From positions 67,448,000 to 67,511,999 of the forward strand of contig CM036754.1 of the NCBI GenBank assembly GCA_020796225.1: 64,000 bases of DNA, given 5' to 3'. The position numbers were made by a program, and so were the translations under genes. Positions 1-10,900 of the stretch are shown here, piece by piece. This DNA is from Arion vulgaris. Its lineage: Eukaryota; Mollusca; Gastropoda; Stylommatophora; Arionidae. The first letter of the stretch is position 1, and every line of letters begins with the position of its first letter. The notes under the pieces are model-generated. The model was not told the DNA's origin. It did not search any database and saw nothing but the letters and a program-made list of their open reading frames with translations.

Positions 1-103
1 ACTTAAAACATTCATAAACAGTTCTTGTTCAAACAATAAATGACTGACAACTTGACTGTTATAACAATACATATGACTGACAACTTTGGACATCTGTACT
101 GAC

Positions 104-195
104 CTGTTATAACTACACATGAGACTAAATGAGCCTGCCTGTACACACTTCTTGAATGCTGGTAGAAATGTTGTGTGCCAATCAACATCTGATAC
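104..195 (-). CDS. GH3 copy A, exon FLPAFKKCVQAGSFSLMCSYNR
   Basis: A 92-nt exon, TGTACAG|GTATCAG to AACAG|GTCAGT. It encodes VSDVDWHTTFLPAFKKCVQA then GSFSLMCSYNR, the conserved strand before the nucleophile segment. It ends with two bases of an Arg codon, as does its copy B counterpart at 38521-38610. Following exons lie outside the window. Confidence 0.85.
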
Positions 196-3100
196 CTGTA
201 ACATATAAGTGCCATTATCAAACATCTGATATCATTAACAGAATAAACTATTTATAAAACAAACACAATTTTGAAAAATTGCTGTTGCGTCATTTATTAT
301 GGCATGAGTCAGCACAGCGGATAATGTGCAAGATGAAATCATCAATGTATCAGTGTTCAATTACTTTCAAAGACTTGTCTCGTTAGTATTTCTGGCTGAA
401 ATTGGTGTTTGACTTTGAGAGATAGAAAATTTGAAATTGTCACTGGAGCTATTGTGTATGTGCTCTAACGGTCAGGAATGCTACATCAATAAAGTGGATA
501 CAAAGCAAAAGGTTATCCACACAAAAGGTGGACCTCCGAGATAACAGAGGAGGTAAAAAACACTATTTATGAAGCGCACACAAATGCCTGTTCTAGAAAT
601 CTCTTCTTATCCTGATGCTGTGAGGTAAAACAGGATTAGAGTAAATTTGTATTTAAATTTATCAGAATTTTTGTCAAATCTGATCTTTTTGTTTTTCATT
701 TCCCAGAACTGTTTGACTTATACGGTCTCAGCACTGTGACGACACATTACAGGTACGCATACATTATATATCACTAGTATCATTTTTCCTCTCCATGAGG
801 CCTTTACCTTGTAGTGGTAGGAAGGCTTGTGTGCTCCAATGTTACAGTGGGCTATGATCGTGGGACTTATGTTCCTGGCAGGGTCACCTAGACCGGAGAG
901 GACACTAAGGAGGCAAGACTACATATTGCTTCCTTGTCCTCAGGTTGGGGTTTGATTTGGAGACTAACAATACCATCCTGCAAAAATCTTTACGTTACAG
1001 AAACAGCAACAAAGACCCTACTTATTCACAGACATGAAGGGCTACCAGAGTCTTTGACTCATATGACTGGAAGTGATGAAAGCTGAAAGAAAGTTACTTT
1101 TACGAGAATGAATGTCCTGAATGTCAAAACAAGAATTAGATTCTGGAATGCGTGAGGAAGACCCACAAAGACCTGGAGGAGAAAAGTACAACAAGAAATG
1201 AAAGAAATGAATCACAGCTGGAACACAATACAGAGGACGGCCAAGAATAGAGAAAATGGTGTGTATTTTTGGCAGCCTTAAGCACTAGAGGTGTCACAGA
1301 CTAGAGAGAGAGAAAGCATCACTTCTGAGAACACTTCTAGAAAATAATTTGTAGTAATGATAAAATAATATTGGTAGAAAATCATCTCTATAGGTATAGT
1401 AAAAATATCTAACCTCTGCATCAAATGAGAATCTTGAGACTGGAATATTCTCTGGCCCAGCATACACATCAAAGTGTTTACATCCTGCACTAGCTTGTAC
1501 ATATCTGGAGTCATTACCTGTTGAAGAATATACTAAACACGTTACAAGGCAAATTTTGAGATCTTTAACAAATCTTATACATATATAAAACATTCATAAC
1601 TTATTCCATACTAACTGCTGCGTGCAATTGCAATTAATTCCACTGCTGAAATCGTGCTTTTATTAAATTACTGCATTTCAGCAACAGATTCTGATACAAT
1701 TTAGTTTTAATCTACAGCAAAGCTATCTATTTCATATTGATCCGATCTAGGATTTTATCAAATTTGTTAAACTCTTTCCTTTCGTAATGTTTGTTTTACC
1801 TCTGGACGCAGTTATATTGCAATGTATATGGAATTTGCAGGTATACTGGGTTGTATCATCTTAAAAATACTGAGTCCCCTTTTATCAGTTCAGAAGAGCA
1901 AATTTTAATTTGATGACATTTTTAAAATTTTCCAAGTTTGATATCAAATCATAGAAAATATTTACCCATGTCAATCAGTGATAGTGTCACAAATAGCATT
2001 TGTACACCTGAGTCTAATTGTTAGACAGGTCAAAAATGCGTTATCACAGTGTTGACAAGCCTATCAATAACAAGGAGAGCTAATACAAAGACAATGAATT
2101 ACATTTGTTATTTTGATAGTATTAAAATAATAGTAGTGATGATACAATTACTCATCATAGTAGGCATATGTATTAGGACACATATATATATATACAACTT
2201 CTGTAAAGAAGACATCAACCTAGGTAAAACATTACTCTTAGTATCTTATAATAGTCAATTTACTTCTCTACAAAACCATATCTAATTCATAACAATCTGT
2301 TGACTAAACTAAGAAAACTACTGCTTACTTTCTGCATACATCCAAGGAAGGAACAAAAATTGTGAACAAACATTAATTCGGCCAGAGTGTTTGTTCAATT
2401 TGGTATTGAATATGTTAAGTACTGTTAATACTTGTATTGATTAGATGCCAAAAGGCCAATGCAGGGACATACCAACTGTCACCACTGCTCAAACACTCCA
2501 TAGAAGGCAAGTGAAACTTTGCAAGCTTTGGTATTGAATTGTATATTTAATACTTGTATTGATTAGATGCCAAAAGGCCAATGCAGGGACATACCAACTG
2601 TCACCACTGCTCAAACACTCAAACATAGACATGGCAGTGAAGCAACAACTGGTAAATTGCATATTTCACCAATTTTCTGTTATCAATGTCAACCATGGTC
2701 CCTAGCTAAATCTTAAGAAAGAAAGATCACAACATGTGAAATGAACTGTTTAAGAAAAGCCTTCAATGTTACAAGATGGGATAGATTAAGAAATGAGAAC
2801 ATTAGAAATGTGGTTGGAATCACACCAAGCATCCAACATAATAGAAGACAACAAATAAAATGGTTCGTTCATCTAATGAGAATGAAACCAGATCTACTAC
2901 CATCTGGTGCCTATAACAACTGGCAACCCAGACACAGAGGAAAACCAAGAACCTGATGGATAGATAATATCACAGATATCCTGCGACATCAAAGAACTAA
3001 CAACTACAGTAGCAATACACCTGGCACCGGATAGAAAACTGAAACTCCCAATGATGCTTCATGGCACATGTGGATAAGACAAGACAAAACTTGAATTTAA

Positions 3101-6100
3101 ACCCAAAAAATGTATAATTATTTTAATTTTCTTAGCTTCTCTTTCTTCAAAACAGAATTTCAAAATATGAAATTTATACAATAGTAGGTCTTTGGTAATA
3201 TTGTTTCAAGAAAAAACATATAAAACTCATGTTTCTATCTTTCACATTTGGTATAGAGTTATGCTATAGGATTTCTCCATAGAATAGTGAAAGTTAGCAG
3301 CATCAGAAGACCAGTATCTTTGAGCAGATGAGACATTCAACTGCTGTCTTGCAGGTAGACATGCTGAATGAGTTTAACTGCTAGCAGTGGCAAATCGCTG
3401 ACAGAAAATGTTTTGAAATTGGATAAAGTGGGTCACATATAAACGCACATAGAACACCAGAATATTTGAGTTTTATGAAAAAAAAAACTACCCTGTAAGC
3501 CCTTGACAAAATTTTCAGACAAAACGCCACTCAAGAATGGATCTTCTCCATATGTTTCCTATACAACCAAAGACAATAATGTATTACAAATATGTTGGTA
3601 GTTAATTATTAACCCTTTGAAACCTGGACACCTGTACCTAAAAACTCCTTCCCATGAGTTCCTGAGCAAAAACAGTCCATATTAGAGTGATATTCAAAAC
3701 AAATAATTAGCACAATTAAGTGCTCTATAATTTATTATTGACTTACCCCATCACATCCATTATTCATGTTTATTATATATTTGCAGTATACTAAACTGTT
3801 TTAAACTTATTTGATATATTACGTGGGTCACATCCCCAAATATTCCCACGAAATGTAGTTTGTGAACATATATGACTTGAAGTCAGATTGAACATATATT
3901 ACTTGAGAATCAATCAGTCTAAATGATTGTCTCACTCACTTTCAATATCATTATCAGAATAATCAGTCTAATTCTAATGAATCTTCAGATTCATTCAAAA
4001 CAAGCTCAAAATGTGCTCTGTTGTTATCTTTTAGAGTGACCATTGCCAACATTAAGATGAATCTATCTAGCAATTTAAGGAGCTTGGAGTTACCCATTGT
4101 ACAATTAGAACTGGATGCCTGAGGGTAGTGTGAGCGTGTGTTTAACCAGCGAGCCACAAGAACCATCAGTATGCATACCCTTCGACATGCTAGAGAGAAT
4201 GAGCACTTATGGATCAGCTCAGTAACCAATAGTTTTCTTTGACAAAAGTTACACAGGAAGCGATGTTGATAATATCACACAAGAGCCGCCTTGTCTTCCC
4301 AGTGTTTCTCCGGTACCCATGTGGGATTGTCCTGACATGAGAAACATTTGCTTCAGTAAAATTCTACTTCATCTGGGGATTGAACCAAAATCAACTGTCT
4401 AGGTAGTAAGTGCACTATCAAATGTGCTTTCCACTTCGTTCACTTATCTGTAAAGTCATCATCATCAGGTGCTGTCCTGGCTGGTGTAGGTGATCATGGA
4501 TCTCCACAAATCTCTTACCTGGTGTTGCTATGATCTCAGATGTTGACACTCTTGCGTACCATGAAGTCTTGCATTAAATAATTTTCTCTCTGTCTTCCTT
4601 TGTCTCATCTCCCCTCGATTTTACCGGCTGTCACAATATGTTCTAAGCATCCTCTTCTCATTACATGTGCAAAAAATGATGATTGTCTCTTTTTTATATT
4701 GATAATAAATTCTCTCTGTGTCTTGGCCTCATTCCACGACTCCACATTTGTCATTTTAGATGTCCATGGGTCTCTCATCAGTCTTCTGTAAAACAACATC
4801 GCTGTGGCCTCCAGAGATTTTCCTTTCTGGTTGTGTAAGGTACAAGACAACTATTAAGTAAGTAGAACCTTTCATGACTCAGTGGTATATTAGGTCAATG
4901 CAGTGTTAGGGCCCGCATTTTTCATTGACCTGTCGCACTCGATGGGTGATGTGTCAGCATCAGTCGCACCTCTTACTTTCCAGAGCATGCTGAGTCCCAG
5001 TTGAGGCTGGTCGACCTATAGCCAGTCATGCTGTCAGGAAAATTCACCACGTCTGGCTGAAAGACCACAGCCTGTGGCCGAGTTCACTACTAGTTCGCTC
5101 GGCGGTCTCAGACAACTATTATGAAAGGTAAATATCAAATTTTCTACCTACCTGATTTCTTCCCCATCGAGGATCCCTGGCAATGTTGATAACTGGACTG
5201 AAGCAGCTAGCACCAGTGTGAGATCCAAAGTTGCCATTTCGTACATAGTCATTATGTTTACCTCTGACCTCTACACCTGTTGCAGATGCAACTCTGTACA
5301 GCAAATCAGGGCTATACCAATGAGATCAGGAGAGAACTGCAGTTTATTTATATATTTTTATGATCTTCTTTAATTGTATACTTCAGACAACAAGTATGTG
5401 TGATCCCTACAGCTTTAACTCCTTGTGGACCAAATGCCAAACAATATAGCTTTGGGTTGGGCACCTTTTTACCAGGAGTCAAACTAAAGGGTGTTTTTAA
5501 TTCTAAAAACAATTGGCTTGTAAAAGCATGGCTTTTTTCCTGGTCCAATAACAGCTAAGTCAGTGCTCTAACCAATTAACTATACCACCATGCTTTTAAT
5601 GTATCCTAAATTATTAGAAAATGTTAGAGATGACATTAAATTTTGGGCCACACTGTATTTGTTCTCTTGATCGACTTGATCATATCTCCCTTGAGTACCT
5701 GTTTTCATACCATGTGTTCTTCTCTATTTTTCTTTTCACTAATCCTGTTTTGCCTCATAACGTCAAGATAAAAAGAGATCTATAGAACAGACTTCTGTGT
5801 GCGCTTCATAAATAGTGTTTTCCTGCCACTGTTATTTCTGAGATCCACCTTTGCGTGGACAACCTTTGCTTTGTATCCACTGTATCGGAGTAGCATTGCT
5901 CTTTGGTGGCACACCATAGAAAAAAGTTAGCTACTGAAATGTCAACAGATCTTTTCAATCAGACACTGGGAGAGCAGTTGAGAATTGAGGTGGAAACACT
6001 GTGTATGATGAGCCCTCCAAACCACGAAAGCTCAGTCTCCATAGGACTCTTGGCAGCCTCCAAACATTTTAAGGAGACGACTATAGACAGAGAAAAGGTG

Positions 6101-7646
6101 GAAAAGATCTAGAATGAACTAAGCTAACTTGCTGAAGACAGATTTGGATGGAGGAAATGTGTTGATGCTTTTTGCTTCAAGGAGAGTTGAGAGAACCATT
6201 ACAGAATCTGTGTTTTTAGCTGAAATGTATAACATCTTGTCTCATCAACACTGCACATGTTTGTTATCTGAAGAAACTTCTAGTTCTAAAACCAATCTAT
6301 GAGAATCATTACCTAAAAGTAGCAGCTAGTCCAATGGCTTGAGGAAACGCTGTAGCATTTCCCCCTGCATCAGCATCTCCACGCAGACACTCTGTGCTCC
6401 AGTCATACGGTTGAATGCCTGTTAGAATGATAAGAAGTGTATTTCATTTTTCTATGATATTATCTCTGACTTATTTTTATTTTTAAAAGATGCAGATGTG
6501 ATAGACAGGAGGTGTGAAACAAGGATCTAATTGGGGGGTGCGGAAGGGTATCTGAAAGGCTGGGCCTCTCTTAATCCCCAGAGACAAATATTATCATTTC
6601 TCTTTTCTCTTATTATACTGTTCAACATGCTTTTGTTTCTTTGAGAGTTTTGCATGCTGACTTACATCCACTCTGAGACCAGAGCTTCATTCAGCTCATT
6701 GATCAGTGCCAAATCCCCCAACACCAGCACAGATTGAGAGCATTGAGAATGATGCAGAGGAAACATCTTGCCTCGATGAAGATTGTGCAACTGAACACTC
6801 ATCGGAGCAACACCTAATGAGTCAAAAAGAAATTAACAATCTTGTAAAATACCTTCATCTTTCAAAAGTCCATGTCAAAATGTTAGCGTCACAACTCCAA
6901 AGATGGAATCTTCTAAGCAAAAAAATTAACGTTACATATTTCAGAAGCTGTGAAAGTGAGTAGCCAAGTCTCTGAATGTGGTGACATGGTCTATTGCAGT
7001 AACATTGAAGGGTTACTTCAGTTATTTGGATTAGAATACAGATCAGGCAAATGGAGACTTGTTATTGATGCCTTCTTCACAATGGATACTTAAGCTGTCT
7101 ATACCATTAACACATTCAGTTACAAGAAAAAAACATTTAAAAATATTAAACTTGTGTTGCAAAGGAGAAATTACAAAGCCTACAAATGAAACATCTGTGG
7201 TGACCTGAAAATTACAGTTATTTTGTTTGGCTTACAAACTCAATACATCAAGTATTGTTGCTTCCTGTATGAATGGAACAGCAGGGCAAGGAAGAATCCC
7301 TATGTGGTGAAAGACAAATCATTACACACAACTTAAACACTGTGTGAGAAAAATGGGACAGAAAACGATTTACCGTCTTGCCACAGCTGCACTTAAAAAT
7401 TATTACATGGCACAAACATACACTTGAGTATCTAGAATAAACATAGACTTTAATACCTAGACGAGGAATAGATGGGGCTCCACCACCTCCTTTGGTCATC
7501 TGGAGCTGAATTTCATCTAGGGTTAGTCGAGACACCAGATCATCAACTCTCACATTCCAAGGTAAACTGGTGTTTTGAAAGGGAAAAGCTTCCACTAGAT
7601 TACCTTGACTTGAAGAAACTAATGTGAAACATGTGCTATTCTCCAT
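104..7646 (-). CDS. GH3 beta-xylosidase-like gene, copy A (six exons, 3' part off window)
   Basis: Six exons can be joined on the minus strand: 7646-7457, 6418-6313, 5311-5152, 3558-3492, 1517-1414 and 195-104. All internal junctions use AG/GT sites and the phases fit without a stop. The product matches the N-terminal (beta/alpha)8 domain of glycoside hydrolase family 3 enzymes of the plant and fungal beta-xylosidase type: RVDDLVSRLTLDEI, SIPRLGIQPYDWSTECLRG, KHNDYV, ARDPRWGRNQETYGEDPFL, GCKHFDVYAGPEN and SFSLMCSYNR. Family members release xylose or arabinose from short xylo-oligosaccharides and are often secreted. No signal peptide is visible, so an upstream exon may be missing. The nucleophile exon (SDEGA region), the C-terminal GH3 domain and the fibronectin-like domain would lie beyond position 1; copy B shows what they look like. 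The frame is clean, so this copy may be functional. Substrate is not shown by the sequence. Confidence 0.85.
196..479. other. AT-rich intron of GH3 copy A, nothing recognised
   Basis: AT-rich intronic sequence without a convincing coding segment or a repeat boundary that I can place. Confidence 0.5.
480..640 (+). mobile_element. LINE 3' coding fragment
   Basis: Matches fragments at 5690-5900 (reverse) and 39345-39480. The shared segment runs from the GTGGATACAAAGCAAAAGG region to the CTCTTCTTATCCTGATGCTG region. It is the C-terminal end of a non-LTR retrotransposon polymerase, too decayed for an ORF. Confidence 0.5.
783..1295 (+). mobile_element. Decayed LINE C-terminal fragment
   Basis: Around 1140-1290 a broken frame reads PTKTWRRKVQQEMKEMNHSW then RTAKNREN. 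This is the basic RPRKTW-type tail at the C-terminus of many LINE reverse transcriptases. The upstream part (783-1080) has the base composition of a separate repeat copy but was not identified. Confidence 0.5.
1414..1517 (-). CDS. GH3 copy A, exon ASAGCKHFDVYAGPEN
   Basis: A 104-nt exon, AACAG|GTAATG to GATGCAGAG|GTTAG. It encodes NDSRYVQASAGCKHFDVYAG then PENIPVSRFSFDAE. The CKHF motif contains the conserved Lys-His pair of GH3. A second minus-strand frame open across this exon is a shadow. Confidence 0.87.
1600..2400. other. AT-rich intron sequence, nothing recognised
   Basis: Very AT-rich stretch within the GH3 copy A intron, including a short TA run near 2183-2194. The open frames here are short and look like chance. 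Confidence 0.5.
2430..2625. repeat. Local direct repeat, two copies
   Basis: A segment of about 75 bp (ATACTTGTATTGATTAGATG through the CACTGCTCAAACACTC region) occurs at about 2430-2498 and again at 2550-2622, nearly identical. This is a recent short tandem duplication. Confidence 0.75.
2700..3090 (+). mobile_element. LINE C-terminal fragment
   Basis: The frame 2741-2956 encodes MNCLRKAFNVTRWDRLRNEN, then HNRRQQIKWFVHLMRM and a GKPRT end. CLRK...RDR...IKWFGHLxRM is the signature of the region after the reverse transcriptase palm in a molluscan-type endonuclease-RT LINE. The same motif appears in reverse at 14525-15200 and 56550-56985. It is a 5'-truncated insertion in the GH3 intron. Confidence 0.7.
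3492..3558 (-). CDS. GH3 copy A, exon ETYGEDPFLSG
   Basis: A 67-nt exon with acceptor TATAG|GAAACA and donor CAGG|GTAG. It encodes ETYGEDPFLSGVLSENFVKG plus LQG, the G-E-DP-hL motif that follows DPRWGRNQ in this family. The paralogous exon in copy B is at 40331-40396. Confidence 0.87.
3609..4040 (-). mobile_element. piggyBac-like element fragment (TTAA end)
   Basis: Starts with TTAA (3609-3612) followed by CCCTTTGAAACCTGG, nearly the end sequence of the element at 24957. The minus strand near 3963-4040 encodes an acidic NESEDSLELD segment like the one in the copy at 26408-26552. The right end is lost where a LINE 3' end begins near 4040. Family assignment rests on the TTAA target and the acidic N-terminus. 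Confidence 0.5.
4040..4235 (+). mobile_element. 3' end of an RNase H-bearing LINE
   Basis: Closely matches 20300-20515, including the GAGCTTGGAGTTACCCATTG region, the CAACCATCAGTATGCATAC-type segment and the final CAGTAACCAATA. It is a 5'-truncated 3' tail of the same LINE family. Confidence 0.65.
4235..4445 (-). mobile_element. tRNA-derived SINE (candidate)
   Basis: Read on the minus strand, the head contains AGCACATTTGATAGTGCAC and a B-box-like GGTTCAATCCC, followed by a tRNA-unrelated body. Decayed, with no clear target duplication found. Confidence 0.5.
4455..4850 (-). mobile_element. LINE C-terminal fragment with (GAT)n tail
   Basis: The minus-strand frame at 4850-4605 includes PWTSKMTNVESWNEAKTQRE then SSFFAHVMRRGCLEHIVTAG and KIEGR. 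This is the C-terminal LINE pattern (H-V-R...GKIEGRR). The 3' end on this strand is a TGATGATGA run at 4455-4465. Confidence 0.7.
4857..5109 (-). mobile_element. SINE with 12-bp target duplication
   Basis: A 253-bp insertion flanked by AGACAACTATTA at 4845-4856 and 5110-5121. The central sequence CCAGCCTCAACTGGGACT (minus strand) is shared with the element at 24775-24952, so both belong to one short element family. The right end resembles a diverged tRNA head. Confidence 0.65.
5152..5311 (-). CDS. GH3 copy A, exon with ARDPRWGRNQ
   Basis: A 160-nt exon beginning after TTGGTATAG and ending at AATCAG|GTAGGT. It encodes SPDLLYRVASATGVEVRGKH, then NDYVRNGNFGS and SPVINIARDPRWGRNQ. The DPRWGRN motif is a hallmark of GH3 catalytic domains. 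A SINE (4857-5109) sits about 40 bp beyond the donor site. Confidence 0.88.
5413..5560. mobile_element. TTAA-flanked MITE, second family
   Basis: Begins TTAACTCCTTGTGGACCA and ends near TGGTCCAATAAC, giving an imperfect terminal inverted repeat. A related copy lies at 60784-60925 in the opposite orientation. An open frame across it is spurious. Confidence 0.5.
5545..5605 (-). mobile_element. tRNA-like SINE head fragment
   Basis: The minus strand reads GGTATAGTTAATTGGTTAGA then GCACTGACTTAGCT, which resembles the D-arm and anticodon arm of a tRNA with an A box. No B box or acceptor stem follows, so it is a SINE remnant, not a tRNA gene. Confidence 0.45.
5690..5900 (-). mobile_element. LINE 3' coding fragment, reverse copy
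   Basis: Reverse complement of the fragment at 480-640, including the TTTGCTTTGTATCCACTG stretch. Lies in the intron of GH3 copy A. Confidence 0.55.
5903..6240 (+). other. Short unidentified open frame and flank
   Basis: A 69-codon frame at 5903-6112 (MVAHHRKKLATEMSTDLFNQ onward) is not recognised. It lies between a LINE fragment and exon 6418-6313 and has no visible signals. It may be the start of the protein fragment described at 6680-7215. Confidence 0.2.
6313..6418 (-). CDS. GH3 copy A, exon with YDWSTECLRG
   Basis: A 106-nt exon bounded by an AG acceptor (6420-6419) and GT donor (6312-6311). It encodes GIQPYDWSTECLRGDADAGG followed by NATAFPQAIGLAATF. The W-x-TEC-hG motif lies near the substrate pocket in the beta-xylosidase branch of GH3. 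Phase joins cleanly at both sides. Confidence 0.85.
6680..7215 (+). pseudogene. Fragment of an uncharacterised transposon-associated protein
   Basis: An 85-codon frame (6706-6963) contains the segments HLMSQKEINNLVKYLHLSK and LASQLQRWNLLSKK. Broken frames downstream continue with DMVYCSNIEGLLQLFGLEYR, KWRLVIDAF and NICGDLKI. The order LMSQKEIN / LASxLxxWNLL / VYCxxIxGL / WRLxID / CGDLK matches an uncharacterised protein family that, as I recall it, is scattered through arthropod and cnidarian genomes and is often taken as mobile. Function unknown. The copy is interrupted by stops and lies antisense in the GH3 intron. Confidence 0.45.
7457..7646 (-). CDS. GH3 copy A, first recognisable exon
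   Basis: Encodes the N-terminal PFQNTSLPWNVRVDDLVSRL and EIQLQM segments and ends in SIPRLG, with donor CTAG|GTATTAAAG. It leaves one base for the next codon, and the next exon completes LGIQPYDW. The ATG at 7646 is only the furthest upstream Met in frame. Similarity to copy B begins near 7580, so the true 5' boundary is uncertain and a signal-peptide exon may lie upstream. Confidence 0.75.
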
Positions 7647-7659
7647 AATAAGAGTAATG

Positions 7660-7973
7660 TTTTGAAAGTCCGGAAGGAAAAACTTTTGCAGTTTAGTTTC
7701 ATTGTTTCCATAATAATATTTTCTGTAGTTCTAAAACAAATAACTTCAAATTTACATCAAAATATTTTGTGGCAATGAACTCAATAGACATATTTGCTTT
7801 CAGTCAGAAACTTGTGATTATGTATAAATGTAACAATACAGTATATTATATAATGATAATGATGGGGTGCATCCTTTTAGTCTCATGAGACAATAGTGGG
7901 TTTTATTGCTGCTTTCTGCTGGAATGTTTTATGTCAGAAAATTTTCTTAGTCTAGCTTCACCAGTTTTCAGAG
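7660..7973. other. Upstream flank of GH3 copy A
   Basis: Contains no visible promoter motif. From about 7860 the sequence looks like decayed LINE-derived DNA (minus strand) leading directly into the minisatellite. Confidence 0.4.
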
Positions 7974-10900
7974 CCTGTCTCCAGCTGGATCTGTCCCTGG
8001 CAAGCTCCTCTTAGTCTTGTCCTGTCTCCAGCTGGATCTGTCCCTGGCAAGCTCCTCTTAGTCTTGTCCTGTCTCCAGCTGCATCTGTCCTTGACAAGCT
8101 CCTCTTAGTCTTGTCCTGTCTCCAGCTGGATCTGTCCTTGGCAAGCTCCTCTTAGTCTTGTCCTGTCTCCAGCTGGATATGTCCCTGGCAAGCTCCTCTT
8201 AGTCTTGTCCTGTCTCCAGCTGGATATGTGTCTGGCAAGCTCCTCTTAGTCTTGTCCTGTCTCCAGCTGGATCTGTCCCTGGCAAGCTCCTCTTAGTCTT
8301 GTCCTGTCTCCAGCTGGATATGTCCTTGGCAAGCTCCTCTTAGTCTTGTCCTGTCTCCAGCTGGATCTGTCCCTGGCAAGCTCCTCTTAGTCTTGTCCTG
8401 TCTCCAGCTGGATCTGTCCCTGGCAAGCTCCTCTTAGTCTTGTCCTGTTTCCAGCTGGATCTGTCCTTGTCAAGCTCCTCTTAGTCTTGTCCTGTCTCCA
8501 GCTGGATCTGTCCCTGGCAAGCTCCTCTTAGTCGTGTCCTGTCTCCAGCTGGATCTGTCCTTGGCAAGCTCCTCTTAGTCTTGTCCTGTCTCCAGCTGGA
8601 TCTGTCCCTGGCAAGCTTCTCTTAGTCTTGTCCTGTCTCCAGCTGGATCTGTCCTTGGCAAGCTCCTCTTAGTCTTGTCCTATCTCCAGCTGGATCTGTC
8701 CTTGGCAAGCTCCTCTTAGTCTTGTCCTGTCTCCAGCTGGATCTGTCCCTGGCAAGCTCCTCTTAGTCTTGTCCTGTCTCCAGCTGGATCTGTCCTTGGC
8801 AAGCTCCTCTTAGTCTTGTCCTGTCTCCAGCTGGATCTGTCCCTGGCAAGCTCCTCTTAGTCTTGTCCTGTCTCCAGCTGGATATGTGTCTGGCAAGCTC
8901 CTCTTAGTCTTGTCCTATCTCCAGCTGGATCTGTCCTTGGCAAGCTCCTCTTAGTCTTGTCCTGTCTCCAGCTGGGTATGTGTCTGGCAAGCTCCTCTTA
9001 GTCTTGTCCTATCTCCAGCTGTATCTGTCCTTGGCAAGCTCCTCTTAGTCTTGTCCTGTCTCCAGCTGGATATGTCCTTGGCAAGCTCCTCTTAGTCTTG
9101 TCCTGTCTCCAGCTGGATCTGTCCCTGGCAAGCTCCTCTTAGTCTTGTCCTGTCTCCAGCTGCATCTGTCCTTGACAAGCTCCTCTTAGTCTTGTCCTAT
9201 CTCCAGCTGTATCTGTCCTTGGCAAGCTCCTCTTAGTCTTGTCCTGTCTCCAGCTGGATCTGTCCCTGGCAAGCTTCTCTTAGTCTTGTCCTGTCTCCAG
9301 CTGGATCTGTCCTTGGCAAGCTCCTCTTAGTCTTGTCCTATCTCCAGCTGGATCTGTCCTTGGCAAGCTCCTCTTAGTCTTGTCCTGTCTCCAGCTGGAT
9401 CTGTCCCTGGCAAGCTCCTCTTAGTCTTGTCCTGTCTCCAGCTGGATCTGTCCTTGGCAAGCTCCTCTTAGTCTTGTCCTGTCTCCAGCTGGATCTGTCC
9501 TTGGCAAGCTCCTCTTAGTCTTGTCCTGTCTCCAGCTGGATATGTGTCTGGCAAGCTCCTCTTAGTCTTGTCCTATCTCCAGCTGGATCTGTCCTTGGCA
9601 AGCTCCTCTTAGTCTTGTCCTGTCTCCAGCTGGGTATGTGTCTGGCAAGCTCCTCTTAGTCTTGTCCTATCTCCAGCTGTATCTGTCTGGCAAGCTCCTC
9701 TTAGTCTTGTCCTGTCTCCAGCTGGATATGTCCTTGGCAAGCTCCTCTTAGTCTTGTCCTGTCTCCAGCTGGATCTGTCCCTGGCAAGCTCCTCTTAGTC
9801 TTGTCCTGTCTCCAGCTGCATCTGTCCTTGACAAGCTCCTCTTAGTCTTGTCCTATCTCCAGCTGTATCTGTCCTTGGCAAGCTCCTCTTAGTCTTGTCC
9901 TGTCTCCAGCTGGATATGTCCTTGGCAAGCTCCTCTTAGTCTTGTCCTGTCTCCAGCTGGATCTGTCCTTGGCAAGCTCCTCTTAGTCTTGTCCTGTCTC
10001 CAGCTGGATCTGTCCCTGGCAAGCTCCTCTTAGTCTTGTCCTGTCTCCAGCTGGATCTGTCCTTGGCAAGCTCCTCTTAGTCTTGTCCTGTCTCCAGCTG
10101 GATCTGTCCCTGGCAAGCTCCTCTTAGTCTTGTCCTATCTCCAGCTGGATCTGTCCTTGGCAAGCTCCTCTTAGTCTTGTCCTGTCTCCAGCTGGATCTG
10201 TCCCTGGCAAGCTCCTCTTAGTCTTGTCCTGTCTCCAGCTGGATATGTGTCTGGCAAGCTCCTCTTAGTCTTGTCCTATCTCCAGCTGGATCTGTCCTTG
10301 GCAAGCTCCTCTTAGTCTTGTCCTGTCTCCAGCTGGGTATGTGTCTGGCAAGCTCCTCTTAGTCTTGTCCTATCTCCAGCTGTATCTGTCCTTGGCAAGC
10401 TCCTCTTAGTCTTGTCCTGTCTCCAGCTGGATCTGTCCCTGGCAAGCTCCTCTTAGTCTTGTCCTATCTCCAGCTGGATCTGTCCTTGGCAAGCTCCTCT
10501 TAGTCTTGTCCTGTCTCCAGCTGGATATGTCCCTGGCAAGCTCCTCTTAGTCTTGTCCTATCTCCAGCTGGATCTGTCCCTGGCAAGCTCCTCTTAGTCT
10601 TGTCCTGTCTCCAGCTGGATATGTGTCTGGCAAGCTCCTCTTAGTCTTGTCCTGTCTCCAGCTGGATATGTGTCTGGCAAGCTCCTCTTAGTCTTATCCT
10701 GTCTCCAGCTGGATATGTGTCTGGCAAGCGCCTCTTAGTCTTGTCCTGTCTCCAGCTGGATATGTGTCTGGCAAGCGCCTCTTAGTCTTGTCCTGTCTCC
10801 AGCTGGATCTGTCCTTGGCAAGCTCCTCTTAGTCTTGTCCTGTCTCCAGCTGGATATGTGTCTGGCAAGCTCCTCTTAGTCTTGTCCTGTCTCCAGCTGG

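Noticed and set aside
5545..5605. tRNA gene
   Set aside because: Only the D-arm and anticodon-like part is present, with no T-arm or acceptor stem; it is a SINE head.
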